Below are positions 1 to 11,361 of a stretch of 64,000 bases of DNA, piece by piece. Below the pieces are notes generated by a model. The model saw nothing but the letters and a program-made list of their open reading frames with translations. It was not told the origin of the DNA and did no database searches. A program made the translations under genes and the position numbers. Numbering within the stretch: the first letter of the stretch is position 1; each line of letters opens with the position of its first letter. Source of the stretch: Mycogone perniciosa (lineage: Eukaryota > Ascomycota > Sordariomycetes > Hypocreales > Hypocreaceae); the NCBI GenBank assembly GCA_025331125.1, contig JAOALB010000041.1, positions 124,001 to 188,000 on the forward strand, written 5' to 3'.

Positions 1-225
1 CAACTGGGATCGTCAGAACGTGTTCCCCAGCCTGTGTCTGACGCCCTGAACACGCAGGTGGTGGCTATGTGCTGAGTGAGACGTGATGCTGAGCGCCAAA
101 CACCGTCCACTTCCGTCTAGGCCATATCCATTCATGCTCTTCTCAAAACCCATGGGCCAGTGCTGGAGATTGATGCTGGAATCCACTGACGAGTGGTTCT
201 GAAGTACAGGCCGCTGCCACACTAA

Positions 226-540
226 TCAGAAGCAGGCTGTCTGTCCACTCAGCCAAGTGACAAGGCCATACAGCAGCCAATTCCATTGCTCATCCCACCG
301 CGTAATGGTGTCTTTTTCTCTCTTATCTGAATCAAGCGGCAGTCCAAGACTTCCAAGCCCAAGTATCTCGGGACTTCGACGGTATTCTCGTCCAAATTGG
401 TGTGGAGTCCTCGATACACATAGATCACCCTTGGCCCATGCAATGCCTTGTCTTCTCTGCGCGCCCAATGGCCCTCTCGGACTCTCCGCCTGCAAGATCC
501 TACTAGCTAGGTCAGCAAGCCAGATCTCACCGTCACTCAT
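226..540 (-). CDS. possible orphan ORF at the window edge
   Basis: An ATG-started frame of 104 codons that ends in TGA at 226-228. The same frame stays open beyond that stop down to about position 13, so this could be an exon whose true continuation lies past the left edge, or a decayed gene. No domain is recognised; the middle is basic and the end is tryptophan-rich. Opposite-strand frames of similar length also exist here, which weakens the call. Confidence 0.22.
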   Translation of the reverse strand: MSDGEIWLADLASRILQAESPRGPLGAQRRQGIAWAKGDLCVSRTPHQFGREYRRSPEILGLGSLGLPLDSDKREKDTITRWDEQWNWLLYGLVTWLSGQTACF

Positions 541-1090
541 GTTGTGCGGTTCCGATCATATCCGCCTTTCGCCGCCCACCAGACAGCCTTAATCAACGAT
601 TCCGCTCTGGTGATCGGCATGTGACATTAACCTTTTAGGTTTCCGCGGATTGGTGGTCCTCCTGGTTGCCTTTCTTAGCCGCTTGACGGAACGACGCCTC
701 CTTTTTTTCATGCCAACTACAGAGGCATGTTGGACAGGCATGGGGTGATGAAAACGGTGCCTGACGCTTGTCAACAAAAAAAAACGCAGCCTCGGCGGCA
801 GTCCGATTGATTGCCCGTTCTATTGTTGCTTTCATTCATTAATCTCTCCTTCATCTGAATCTAATAAATATAGGAACAGTCGTTCTTCTCCAGGTTTGCT
901 TTTCATCCCCTTCTGATACTTCTGATACCTCTGATATATACATCACCTGCTTCTCTCGGCGAGCTGCCACGCCTGCTCATGCATTTCAGCTGCCGAGCAT
1001 CTCCAACTTTATAATTAATGAATCACCACCACGCCTTCAATTGAATTATAATAAAGACAGAAACAGAAGAAGTGAAAAAAAAGATCCACA

Positions 1091-1723
1091 ATGTACGGCA
1101 ATTTTCAGCAAATTCCCTACCCTACCCACAAGAGCCCTATGGACGGCGACACAGCGAACCGCGACCTTGACTGGCTCTACGCCTCTCAAACCGACCGTGT
1201 TTTTGTCTTCCGCGTGGACGAGTTTGGTGTAACACGCCAGCAGAAGCTGGATCTTCTGCAGTCTCACTTCTGGCCAGCACTCGCTCGCTGGGTCGTCTCC
1301 CGCCAGCAGATTCTGCCAGGCGGCACCATCATCGGCGGCTGGTGGCGCGCCGACATGCAGGGCATGATGGACTGGTACCGCGAGTGTTTTCACATGACGG
1401 CGCGGTGGGAGGATGCTATTATCGCGCACACAGATGGCATCTGGAGAACGGCCCTCGAAACGTCACCGTGGCGTGACTGGCCCGAGTTCTTCTTGCTGTT
1501 GAAGGAGCCTGTTGTAGACGAATATGGGGAGCCGAAGAGGGATAGCGCTGGTCGCATCATCTACCAGGACCGGGACCCTCGTGCGGATGGCATGGAGGAT
1601 GCATTCATGGATGTGTGGGAGTCGGTTGCCAACTTGCGACCCCTCAAGGACATCTCACGTGGTGGCAAGGAGTGCAACATACCCCTCCCATCACAGTCTC
1701 AGAATGGCAGCGTATGTGTCTGA
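1091..1723 (+). CDS. orphan hypothetical protein (210 aa)
   Basis: Single-exon gene of 210 codons. The start at 1091 has a good fungal context (CCACAATG) and follows an AT-rich leader. I do not recognise the family. The protein is rich in aromatic residues, with a Trp/Gly block (IIGGWWRADMQG, near residues 80-91) and several acidic Trp-containing helices. It has no signal peptide or membrane segment, so it is probably soluble and intracellular. It converges on ATG26, with about 400 bp between the two stops. Codon use looks like that of neighbouring genes and there are no internal breaks, so I think it is a real lineage-restricted gene. Confidence 0.6.
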   Translation: MYGNFQQIPYPTHKSPMDGDTANRDLDWLYASQTDRVFVFRVDEFGVTRQQKLDLLQSHFWPALARWVVSRQQILPGGTIIGGWWRADMQGMMDWYRECFHMTARWEDAIIAHTDGIWRTALETSPWRDWPEFFLLLKEPVVDEYGEPKRDSAGRIIYQDRDPRADGMEDAFMDVWESVANLRPLKDISRGGKECNIPLPSQSQNGSVCV

Positions 1724-2124
1724 GGGGAGTGCGAGTGTTGGAGATTCTTGGCTTTTTCCTGGAGGCGCATGCATGCTATATGAATCATGACTGAATGATG
1801 TTTATGAGTATTCCTAGTATACTTCCAATCACAACTTCCATCTCATCATTCATTCATCTCCTTCATGAACATCTAGGTGTTGAACCATTAAAAATGACCA
1901 TTCTGTCTATCATGTGCGTAATCTATGTCCATATATTAATTTAATTGTGTTCATTCATCCATTGCCATTAACCCAGTATCCAACCCAGTATCCCGTGCTC
2001 TTACCATTATCCAATCTTTAACACCCAGCTAAACAAGCATAAACCGCCATTATTATACCCAGTTCTAAGCCCAATACAATGTCTTGCTTCGCTTCTTCAT
2101 CCAAGACCATGGAGCTCGTCATTC
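1724..2124. other. convergent 3' intergenic region
   Basis: AT-rich spacer between the stop of the orphan gene and the stop of ATG26. It should hold both 3' UTRs. An imperfect direct repeat (AACCCAGTATCC) occurs at about 1970-1995. Nothing else is seen. Confidence 0.6.
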
Positions 2125-5100
2125 TCATGCCTTGCCTTTCAGAACATGGCTCCCCAACGCCTTACTGTCGTTTCCAAATCCCAGTCCGCCAAGCCCTTCA
2201 CTCAATTTCGTCGTCACCATGTCGGGGTCTGGCTCGTCGCCTCTGACAAAAGTCCAGCTCTCCTCTGTGTCGTCATCCTCTTCGGTTTCTGGCTGTCCCT
2301 CCCTATGCTTGATCAAACTCTTTGCATACTCTAAATCTCGATAGATGGATTGAATGGCTGTTTCAACACCAGTTTCCTACGAGGTTGTTAATATTCTTTG
2401 GCTTGAGGAGGGAGGAATAATGGGGAATGGAAGCTCACCTTGCGAATCTGTTCTCCCAGAGCTCGAGCCTTGAGAATCATGCGCTCGTTCCTAGTGACTT
2501 CCCAGAGAGCTCTACCAAAGCTATTCGTGCCCCAGCGTTTAACCCACACACCCACGCCAAGATCCTCCACTCGGCTCGCGAAAAAGAACTGGTCACCAAA
2601 GAAGGGCCTGATAATTGTTGGGATGCCGGCTCTCAAACTTGCACCAGTGGTGCCAGAGCCGCCGTGATGTGCCGCGGCATCAATGTGTCGGAACAACCAG
2701 TCGTGGGGCGCTGACTTGATGACGTGAATCTCCGGTGGCATTTCTGGCTCCTCAGGCCGAGTCTTGGTGGGTTCATCTTTGCCTGTGAGACGATCAGACC
2801 AACCTTTGGAAAGAATGCACCGAACATCGGCTTTGAGAACTGCATCGATGACTTCCTGTGTCATTTTCGCCGGATCGTTGACAATGATGGAACCAAAACC
2901 CACATAGACGAGCTTCTTGCCATCATCCTTGGCCTTCTTGATGAAATCCTGAAGCTCCTTGGGGGGCTCGTACACGGTCCCTTCATCCAAAAACCAGTAT
3001 CCTGTAACCCTGATCCAGTCCGAAAAGTCCAAAGGCGGCGCAACAACACTGGGGCTAAAATTATACAGGAAAGGTACCTTATTGGGCTGCATCTTTTCCA
3101 AACTCGTGTTTGGCAAACCAAGCGTATTGTTTCTCCATCTATTGACTTGATGGGCCGTGGCCTTCCAGAAAATGTTATCGAACATGACATAGGTCATGTA
3201 GTTGTAGGCTCCGCCCATCTTATGCTCAGGCATGATGAAGGCATGTGGATAGGCTCTTGTCCTTGTCCACGGCATTGTGAAGGCCCGGAAGTATGGGATA
3301 CCAAGCTTCTCCGCAATATGAATGCCCGCCATGGCCGATGGCGACTCGATGAGCATTTCAGAGCCTTCACATGCTTTGTATGCTGAATCGAGAAGTTCAT
3401 CTAGCCAGCCACGGAACGTCGCATTGGCTTCACGGAGGAAGGATAGTGTGAATGTTCCGTTCTCGATGCAGAGGCGCATGAGCTCGGCAGGATCGCCTTC
3501 GACGCGCCCAAACTCAATACCATGGGACTCGATCCACCCCTGGAACTCGGCGTGGGTCGCGATTCGCGGTTTGTGCCCCTCTGCAATCAACCCTTTGCAC
3601 AGCGCAATGTAGGGCTGGACGTCTCCTCTGGAGCCAATAGTCAGACAGGTAATTTTCATGGGATGTGCTGGTTTGAAGTTGATAAGTGATGCATCTGTCT
3701 CGTCAACCAAGATGGTTGGCGCATTGGGTAAGCTGGACGTGGAATCAATTTGAAGTTCGTGATCCAGAAAATGATCTTGTCTCTCCAACTTCAAGGCATC
3801 TCTCTCCGCCACAGCGCTCTCCTCTTCCTTGGTCTCCTGTTCTAGTAGTTCCGACTCTTGGAGGTTCCGGTTATTCTCCAAACTTTGCAACAACGTAACG
3901 GCGCAGTCATCTCGGATTTCACCGAGTCTGAACTCAAAAAACAGCTCCTCATGGCCGCGGATCACAACGACCAAACCTGAGTAGCCAAAGCGGAATCCTT
4001 TTTCCTTGTGTGCATTTTCAATGTCTTTGAGAGGCAAGATCAACTTCGTACGAGTGCCAGGGAGCAAGCTTCGGAAACAAAAATATCGGTTGCTGATATA
4101 AATTTTACCATACAGAGGCAACACACGAAGGATGTAGCCAAAGTAAGTCGCCTGCAACCTCTCCGTATCGGGGAGTGCGAAGTGCGCGCGGAAACGTTCC
4201 ATGGAGGTTTGTATTTGGCCGTCGGCGTCCTCTTCAAGCTCATCTTCGTCAGGCCTCAGACCAGCGGGCTCATCGTAATGTTTGCGTCCACCTTTCCACA
4301 TCCCAGACACCTTTTCAACGTAGCCCATAGACTCTGTCGCCAAGAGAGTGCTCATTCGCTTGCTTGTCTTATTTAGATAGTCGGCAAAAGCGCCGGCACG
4401 CTGCAGAGGGTATGCTCCCATCTTAGTAATGCTTTGAAGAGTAGGTGTTGAGGTCGCTGGAGAATCGAAATTTCCTTGAAAGCCTAGACCCTCACTATGT
4501 CCAGTCGTGGCAGCATGGGGAAGCAAATACTGCGGTCCGTCTCTTGAGGCATGACCCTTGCCCTTCGAATCCATATCCTGACTTGATGATGGCGAATGCC
4601 GCATCGTTGGGCTATGGAAAACTTCGCTACCGCGGAGGATTTGGCTTGCCGAAGGGTCCTCGAAGGCAGATTGTGTGAGGCTGGCAAAACTGGGTTCTTC
4701 GATAGACGAGTACAAATTCGACTCTGAGGATTCCAGCTTGCTCGACACTTTCCTCTCGTCCACACGACGGCGACTCAGGGACCTACTGCCACTAAAACTT
4801 CTCCTAGGACTGCTTTCACGTAACGGGCTGGTGACATCGTGACTGCGTCTGCCTATTTGGCGAAGCGCATCAAGGCTAGCTCGAGGGCCAACCTCAGTGC
4901 TGGGACGCGGACTGGGATTGGCAGAATGCGGCGACATTGGTGAGAGAGTTGCCCTGACGGTGTCCGGAAGCTTCGTTGTGCGGATCTTATCCACATGAAG
5001 GCTGTTCCGTTTTACACTAACTGAGCGCCGCGGCGGTGACTGATCTGAAGTCTCGTCATGATGGGCAGCGATAAGTTTGCCTGCTGTTGGGCTTCCCTCT

Positions 5101-6625
5101 GATGCACCCTCTACCAGAATCTTGATAACATTGATCGCTTCTTTTCCGAAGGTGAAGAAGGAGAAGAAGTACTGGAAACAGATTAGCGAGTGCGATAAAA
5201 AAGTTGTAAAGTGCCGGAGCATTACCTCGTCAATAGCGTAGGTTTCGTCGTTGTCAATCACGCGAATCTTGCAGGTATCCGAAAATTCCATCATCTGGGT
5301 GTCTTCAACGTCGATAATGTTATCAATAGGAAGCGAGATTTTGACACTGTCACCTTCATTATGACTTCGGAAGATGACCCTCTGCACACTCTTGACCCAT
5401 TCCTTAGCGCTAGGAGAACTGTCAGCCTTGAAGCTGTATGTACGGTGACTTGTCACAACAGAGAAATGCATCCCGTCCTTGTCCCTATCCGTGATACTTG
5501 CAGATATGCCGAACCTCAGATCGATTTGGCCGTGAGGAAAGTAAAGATTGGTGGAGTCGCGATAGTACGACAATACATCACCCTTGAGACGGAACCAGTA
5601 ACGATTGTACTTGGGATTGCGTTTGCCGCTCTTGGATAGGTAGCCTGACTTGGCAACCACATGCTGCGACAGAAGTCAGTAATCCCTGAGGAGTCGCGAT
5701 CGGGTCTGAAAAAGGGGATTGGACGTACCGCTTTCTTAGGAAGATAAGCATAGAAGCAGATATGCTTGGAAGTGATGTACAGGAAACCTTGGAGGAGGAC
5801 GCTTTGCAGCAACCAACAGGGATACTCTACCCCAACTGTTAACAGATGCTATGGAGACTGGGGAGGGAATCATGCAGACGGACCTTCAATGACTCGTTCC
5901 GGTTCGTCAAATTCAAATATTTCCATTAGCTTTTTAGCTAAAGGAGTAACATCATCACTCTCGCCCGCGCGACTTATATCGGTAGAGTGCCTTTCGAGGT
6001 CGAAGCTGGGCCGGCTGGCCATCTCGGCTTTGGCATCTAGCATCCTGCTCATAACAGGCGCAAGACGAAGCGCTTCCTTGGGCTGTGAGGCTGCAGCAGA
6101 GGACGACACGTCGCTGGTCTCGCTCAGCTCGCCTGACTCACGGGTGGGCTCTGATAACCTGGTAGACTCTCGCTCCGACTTTTGTTTCCGTTTCGGCAGT
6201 GTAGCAAACGACTTCAATAACCTATGACCCGAAAGCCGCTTCTTGTGCCCGTGTCTCTTGTTCTTGGCGAACGGCTCTAGTATTACTGTTTGCGCGAGGT
6301 TGTTGTCTCGGCGTTTTGTCTCCCTTTGACTGTTCCCCTCGTCCTCGTCACTACTACCATCATCAAATCGATTATTGAAGTCGACCCTGGAACCAGCAGC
6401 TGCTATAAGACCAAATATGCTCTGGTTCATGTTCAGGGACATCGGCACGCCTTGGGAAAAGCTTGTATCCTCCACGGTATCCTCATCACTGTCCCGGAGA
6501 GGTTCGGGGAGCTCGGTTGTTGACGTCGGTTCCTCTCGCCACTTCTTGTAAAGTCTCCTGCTGAAGTGTCTGTGGCCTGTGTCGTGGTCGCCATGGCTGT
6601 CGCGGGGAGGAGGAGAAGACGCCAT
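2125..6625 (-). CDS. ATG26: sterol 3-beta-glucosyltransferase, Atg26/UGT51 type (1423 aa)
   Basis: Transfers glucose from UDP-glucose to the 3-hydroxyl of ergosterol; in several fungi Atg26 is also needed for pexophagy. Five exons: 6625-5884, 5835-5729, 5663-5226, 5171-2439 and 2376-2125, totalling 1424 codons in frame. Domain order is canonical: acidic/basic low-complexity N-terminus, GRAM segment about residues 235-285 (YPCWLLQSVLLQGFLY), PH domain about 285-385 (KSGYLSKSGKRNPKYNRYWF), second GRAM from about 753, and the catalytic glycosyltransferase from M934 (TIGSRGDVQPY). The sugar-donor motif HHGGSGTTGASLRAGIPTI lies near residue 1264. The C-terminus (TAIQSIYRDLEYAK) is recovered only by splicing to the last exon. 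The 54-bp intron 5172-5225 has no stop and keeps frame, so its retention would add 18 residues. Divergent from GNA1. Confidence 0.96.
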
Positions 6626-8424
6626 ACTGGCAGAACCTCTGCGTTACCACCTGCAGCCAGAGGCAGCAAAGGACGACGGGCGATAAGCAAAACAAGGTTC
6701 CCTCACGAGGCTAAGGTTCGTTGTTGAGTTGGGTTAGGGAGCGTCGAATCTGTCGCTTGCGCCGCCTCCTGTGAAGAAACCAAAGATGACGAGGCCCAGC
6801 AAAGCCGCAGCTCAGCACTTGGGAATAATGGTGTTCCAAGGACTAATGGCCTAGCATGAGGCTACCTGAGAGATAGCTTCTACCCGGGTTAGGACGGATA
6901 GTTGGAGGTTGAATGGCTGAAAGGTGGACGGAGTTGTTGAGATGCTCGAGGCTCCGCTAGTACATAAGGTTGGTGGACTACACCGCTGTAAAGGGTGCTG
7001 GGGGGGCTTTTGGAGACTTGAGCTTAGCGACTAGGGAGGTATCCGTGGCGGCTGCAGCCTGCAGGATAGCGACGGCTAGGGATTGGATCTTCGGTACTCC
7101 GTTGTGGAGGTTGATTGGCGGGATGGCTGCTTATCGATAAGTAACAGACAGGCAAGCAGGGAGCTGAACAAGGGCCAGCATCGTCATGACGCGAACCGAG
7201 CTTTGTGAATCGCCGCGGAAGCCGTTCCTGTTATTTTAAAGGGAGGGAGAGGAACAGGAGCGCTTTGTGTTGAGGTATGACAGCAGGGCGGTGCTCAAAT
7301 TGGAGGAGTCCGTCGTAATACCATGAGGCTATGTACTCCGTATGGAGTATGGACTTCTATTTTTCTGGGTGACGCAGTCACACTCACCTTTCATCCACTC
7401 TGGATCCCGACTCCTCCATCAACCCCTGCCCATGTGATGCGATCACTAAGAAGAATATAGAACTAATCGTGCGCAACAGCTGACAAGGCAAGCCTCGTTG
7501 CGTGAATACTGCTTCCAGATCATCCGATTTGATGTTTTTGATGTTTATCGTTCATCGTCCTGACTGTCTTGCCAGAACTTGGCGCTGCCTCCGAAACGCC
7601 GTTTCCGGTAACCAGGGGCCAAGGACAGGGTTGCATCACGGCGTGTTGGTTGCCTCTGCCTGCGCTCTGGCTGCCCCGATTTAGTAGGGCTGGGCATCGA
7701 GTCGTATCAGCATGTACATATGTGATTTAGGTAAGCTATTTAGTATCAAGGGACCAAATTAACCAAATACAGATACTATCTAGCTACTCCGTACTCCGTA
7801 CAACCCTCGAGAATCAGTATGCCTCCCAACTACTCCGTAAATTCCCTTTTGATCTCAATACGGAGTACTATTAGCTAGTATGGTATGGAGCCTGTTCATT
7901 CAACTCGACCCACTGAACGGAGTTCTGCTAGTAGCCGATCCCGTGCCGTTCTCTTCGGGAGGCGGGCGGTCAAGATTACCATGGCCGAGTCGTCAGCCCC
8001 CTAGACTATCGGACTCACCGAGTTCATAATAATAGTAGTATGTCCTAGAATTCGGGCCGTGCTAAGCATCCTGCATATTAAACTGAAGAACGCCTTCTCG
8101 TATGTTAATGATCTCCCTTGACCTCGAGGACAAGGGAAATACTAGCAATGATGAACGAGGGAATCAAGCCTCTTCTGTTGTACTCCGTACTTCGTACATG
8201 TATTGTAGACTGACTACGAAGTAGGTATATACTAAATAACCGAGCTGTGAAGCCGGTTGGCGATACTACATGTACTAGCTTCTTCAAACATGGCACGCAC
8301 TGCTGCCCTCATATCAACAACTCACCATTCTTGCCCATAGAATACTTTATTGAGTCAATTAACAGGTCGTTGTCGACGGTAAATTGCAGCATCACAATTT
8401 TTGCTTGTCTTCTTGCTTGCAGCT
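6626..8424. other. 1.8-kb divergent intergenic region, ATG26 / GNA1
   Basis: Holds the leaders and promoters of both genes. No frame looks coding. The part next to GNA1 has five copies of the dispersed motif TACTCCGTA/TACGGAGTA (7334, 7785, 7792, 7859, 8181). No clear TATA box was picked out. Confidence 0.6.
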
Positions 8425-9027
8425 ATGGCGTCTGGAAACCCTTTGTTCCCCGCATCGTTTATCGCCACCGACATCACTGCATCTCTCCCAGAATCCTTCA
8501 TCATTCGGCCCTTGGAGAGGGGTGACTATGCGAAAGGGCTCCTGCAATGTCTACGTGACTTGACATGGATGGGAGACCTCACAGAGGAGAAGTTCAACGA
8601 GCGGTACGATGAGATGGACTCGCACGGCAAAGGCCCTTACTACTACCTTGTCATTGAGCATGAGGGCCGCATTGTTGGCACAGGCGCCGTGATTGTTGAG
8701 AAGAAGTTGTGAGTTGGACTGAACCATTGCTCCCTTTCGTGATGCAATCATGCACGTTCAAGGTCTCTCTGACTTCGTCATGACAGCATCCACAATCGCG
8801 CCATTGTTGGCCATATTGAAGAGATCTGCACAGCGAAAGCTTACCAGGGCAAAGGCCTGGGGTTGGTCATGGTCAACGCTCTGAATTCCGTAGCAAAGAA
8901 CGTGGGCTGTTACAAGACTATTCTCAACTGCGGCCCAAAGAATGAGGTGTTTTATCAAAAATGCGGTTATACCAGCTCGGGTATGGAAATGACCCGTGAG
9001 CTCAGGGAGTGGAAAGCACCGCAATGA
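8425..9027 (+). CDS. GNA1: glucosamine-6-phosphate N-acetyltransferase (174 aa)
   Basis: GNAT-family enzyme that acetylates glucosamine-6-phosphate with acetyl-CoA, a step of UDP-GlcNAc synthesis feeding chitin, N-glycans and GPI anchors; cytosolic. Two exons, 8425-8708 and 8787-9027, 175 codons in frame; the intron has GTGAGT and ends ACAG. The start is the ATG of MASGNPLF. Recognisable family blocks are FIIRPLERGDY near the N-terminus, the acetyl-CoA loop QGKGLG at residues 115-120, and the C-terminal substrate part with NCGPKNEVFYQKCGY. Length is close to the usual 150-190 aa. The next gene, CMR1, converges on it. Confidence 0.93.
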
Positions 9028-9409
9028 TGAGCAGGCAGGCCGCATTTCATAACTGCAACTATTTTATTAATAGTCTATGGTCGCCAAAGAGCGAATCACT
9101 GTGCATCTAGCCACAAGATTCATGCACGTTCTTTGCGTAGTTCAACACAAAGATGTTTCAATGCTCACCAAGCGGCGAAAGACTCTCTCCTTCAAGCTAC
9201 CTTGTTCACGCCTCAACAAAATTGACCATCCAAATGAAGCTATTCAGCAATGTTCATGCATCTAACATGAGTAGTATAGGGAATAGTTGATCCATATACT
9301 CCGTACGCCCCGACAACCAAAATTACAGACCCCTCCCCAACCTTCATCGTGCTTCTTTCGGGTGCCCCAACTCTCATGATGCTCGTGAATGAATTCGCGC
9401 CCGGAGTTT
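9028..9409. other. convergent intergenic region, GNA1 / CMR1
   Basis: Short spacer expected to carry two 3' UTRs. It contains one copy of the TACTCCGTA motif at 9297. Nothing else is seen. Confidence 0.6.
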
Positions 9410-11014
9410 TTATTGCCATAGACACAACTTGCCGCTGGCCGTCCCTCCTGCCACCCAATCCATCGTAGGATGGAAATGCGCCACTGCTGGAACTGCAGAG
9501 ATGCCATCTCCGCCCAGTTGGGCCAACTGGCTGCCATCGGACGCAAAAACGTCCACAAACCGGTTCATGTTACCAATGGCAAATTTTTGAATCCCGTCCC
9601 TGGGTTGCTTTTGCCATTGTGGTTTTAGTATAGTCACCCATCTGCCCGTTTGGTTATTGTGTTTGACAATGTGAGCGGGCTCCATGGCTTTAGGTCCAAC
9701 ATCATGACCAGGTTTCCAACGACCGGCATCTGAGAAGTCGTAAATCTTAATCGTGTCATCATATGATGACGTGGCAATATGACCACCTGGACTCCAAGCG
9801 GCATGAGAGACTGACAATCGCGATTCGTGTTCTCCCAGCAATGTTGGGTGTCTCATATCCCCTTTCCCAGTGATTTTGCGAATGTCCCAAATCTTCAGCG
9901 TCCTATCTAAAGATGCCGTTGCCACTAGATGGGGGTGTAGTGGGTGCAATGAGAAGCCGCCTATCTTTTGATCTGATAGGGTCCAAATTTCCTGACTTCC
10001 AGGTGCTCTAATGTCATACCGTCCAACACTCCCATCAAGTGTTGAAAAGAACAGCATGTTTGGTTCTGAAGTTGGAATTTCGAGGGTTGACAGCGGCATG
10101 TCCTCATTGACATCAGCAGGCGCAAACACTTGGACAGACACTCCCTTTGAGAGGTCCATCCTCCTGATGGATGAGTCGTACGATGCAGAAAACACCGAAT
10201 TTGCATCCACTGGCGAGAATGCAAAGGAGGATATTGTTCTGGCATGTGTTTTGAAAGCGGAAATGACTGGATCAGGAAACTCTGCATCCTCGTCATCGTC
10301 GGCCACTTCGGGTACTGTTTGAGATGCGTCAAAGACACCCATGGCGCCCTCTTTGTCTCCGGCAAATATCACTGGCTTTTCTTCCGTAGGATGAAATCCG
10401 AGCGCATAGACTCGCTGTGGAGTAATCTTAATATCTATTTGGATTCATCATTACTATCAAATCCAACATAGGTAAGGTGAAGAACAAGACATACCGTTAG
10501 GAGCCCAATGCTCATATAATTTCATTCCACTCATCCGTAATCGCAGATCTTTAAGATCTTTGTCTGTCGTCTCCTTCACATCATCTTCCGTAAAGGTTCT
10601 AAGCCCAGGTTGGGCGCCGCGAAATATGTCTTTGAGTCCCTCGACGCTGCTTGTCCACTTCTTGCCATCCACAACTATGTCCCCAACATTGAGGTCGCCA
10701 TTGACTCTTAATCTTTTTGATTTTGCTTTCTCTGCCTCGTGCTCAGCCTCTACGGCCAACTTGCGCTTCAGGGTTTCGTCGTCTGCGGATAGCCCCGCAA
10801 GTCGGGAACTCGATCGGGTCGCTCGTCTCGGTTCTCTTTGCACCGGTTCAGCGCGTGTCTTCTTCTTGGGTGCTGAAGCCTTGGTGGTGGGTTTGTCCCG
10901 TAGGATCTTCGTCGCTGTGGTAGATATCTCTGATAATATGGCCTTGTTGGCTGCCATATTCTCCAGGCGCCTACGCTCAAAGGCGCTGAGGCCGTCATCC
11001 TTCTTGGAAGGCAT
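9410..11014 (-). CDS. CMR1: WD-repeat DNA damage-binding protein, Cmr1 type (514 aa)
   Basis: Nuclear WD40 protein of the Cmr1/WDR76 family, linked in yeast to the DNA-damage and replication-stress response. Two exons, 11014-10495 and 10434-9410 (515 codons), joined by a 60-bp intron with GTATGT and TAG. The N-terminal 120 residues are basic with Arg/Lys-rich segments (ATRSSSRLAG, KSKRLRVNGD) that could serve as nuclear signals. The beta-propeller begins about residue 180 (VYALGFHPTEEKPVIFAG) and includes classical blades such as LKIWDIRK and IKIYDFSD, ending with KLCLWQ. Length matches the family. It shares a 347-bp promoter with the Mtf2-like gene, which contains cell-cycle-type boxes. Confidence 0.9.
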
Positions 11015-11175
11015 TGTGTTTGAAGAAACGCAGTTTCAAGTTGATGGATAGACTTGAGTTTGCACAGATGAAAAGGGAAATTCACTCAGCCTTGAGGGTG
11101 AATTGGCACAAGGGTTGGCGCAAGAAATGGTGAAAGCGAGCTGAGGTGAAACTGGTGTTGAGAAACAGCGCGCCG

Positions 11176-11209
11176 ACGCGTTTCCTCGTAAATTGATTTT
11201 TGGCGCGAA
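11176..11209. promoter_or_regulatory. MCB-like and E2F-like boxes in a shared promoter
   Basis: ACGCGT at 11176-11181 is a perfect MluI cell-cycle box, and TTTTGGCGCGAA at 11198-11209 fits the E2F-like consensus TTTSSCGC. Both lie about 160-195 bp upstream of the CMR1 ATG inside the 347-bp divergent promoter. In yeasts such sites bind MBF (Mbp1/Swi6) and drive G1/S genes, which fits a genome-maintenance gene. Function here is inferred from sequence only. Confidence 0.5.
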
Positions 11210-11361
11210 GTCACGCGGCGCATTAAACTCCGTTGCGAAGGCTTTACCGACATTCAGCCATTCTAATGTACCTATACCAGTTAGTACTCGTACTTCCTAG
11301 TATGAATTTTGAATCTTTTCCAAGACACTCAGACCAGTAGATTACATATTGCAACTTAACA

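Noticed and set aside
13..228. Stop-codon readthrough joining two frames at TGA 226-228
   Set aside because: The context TGA-TTA is not the known TGA-CTA readthrough signal, and neither frame is a firmly supported gene.
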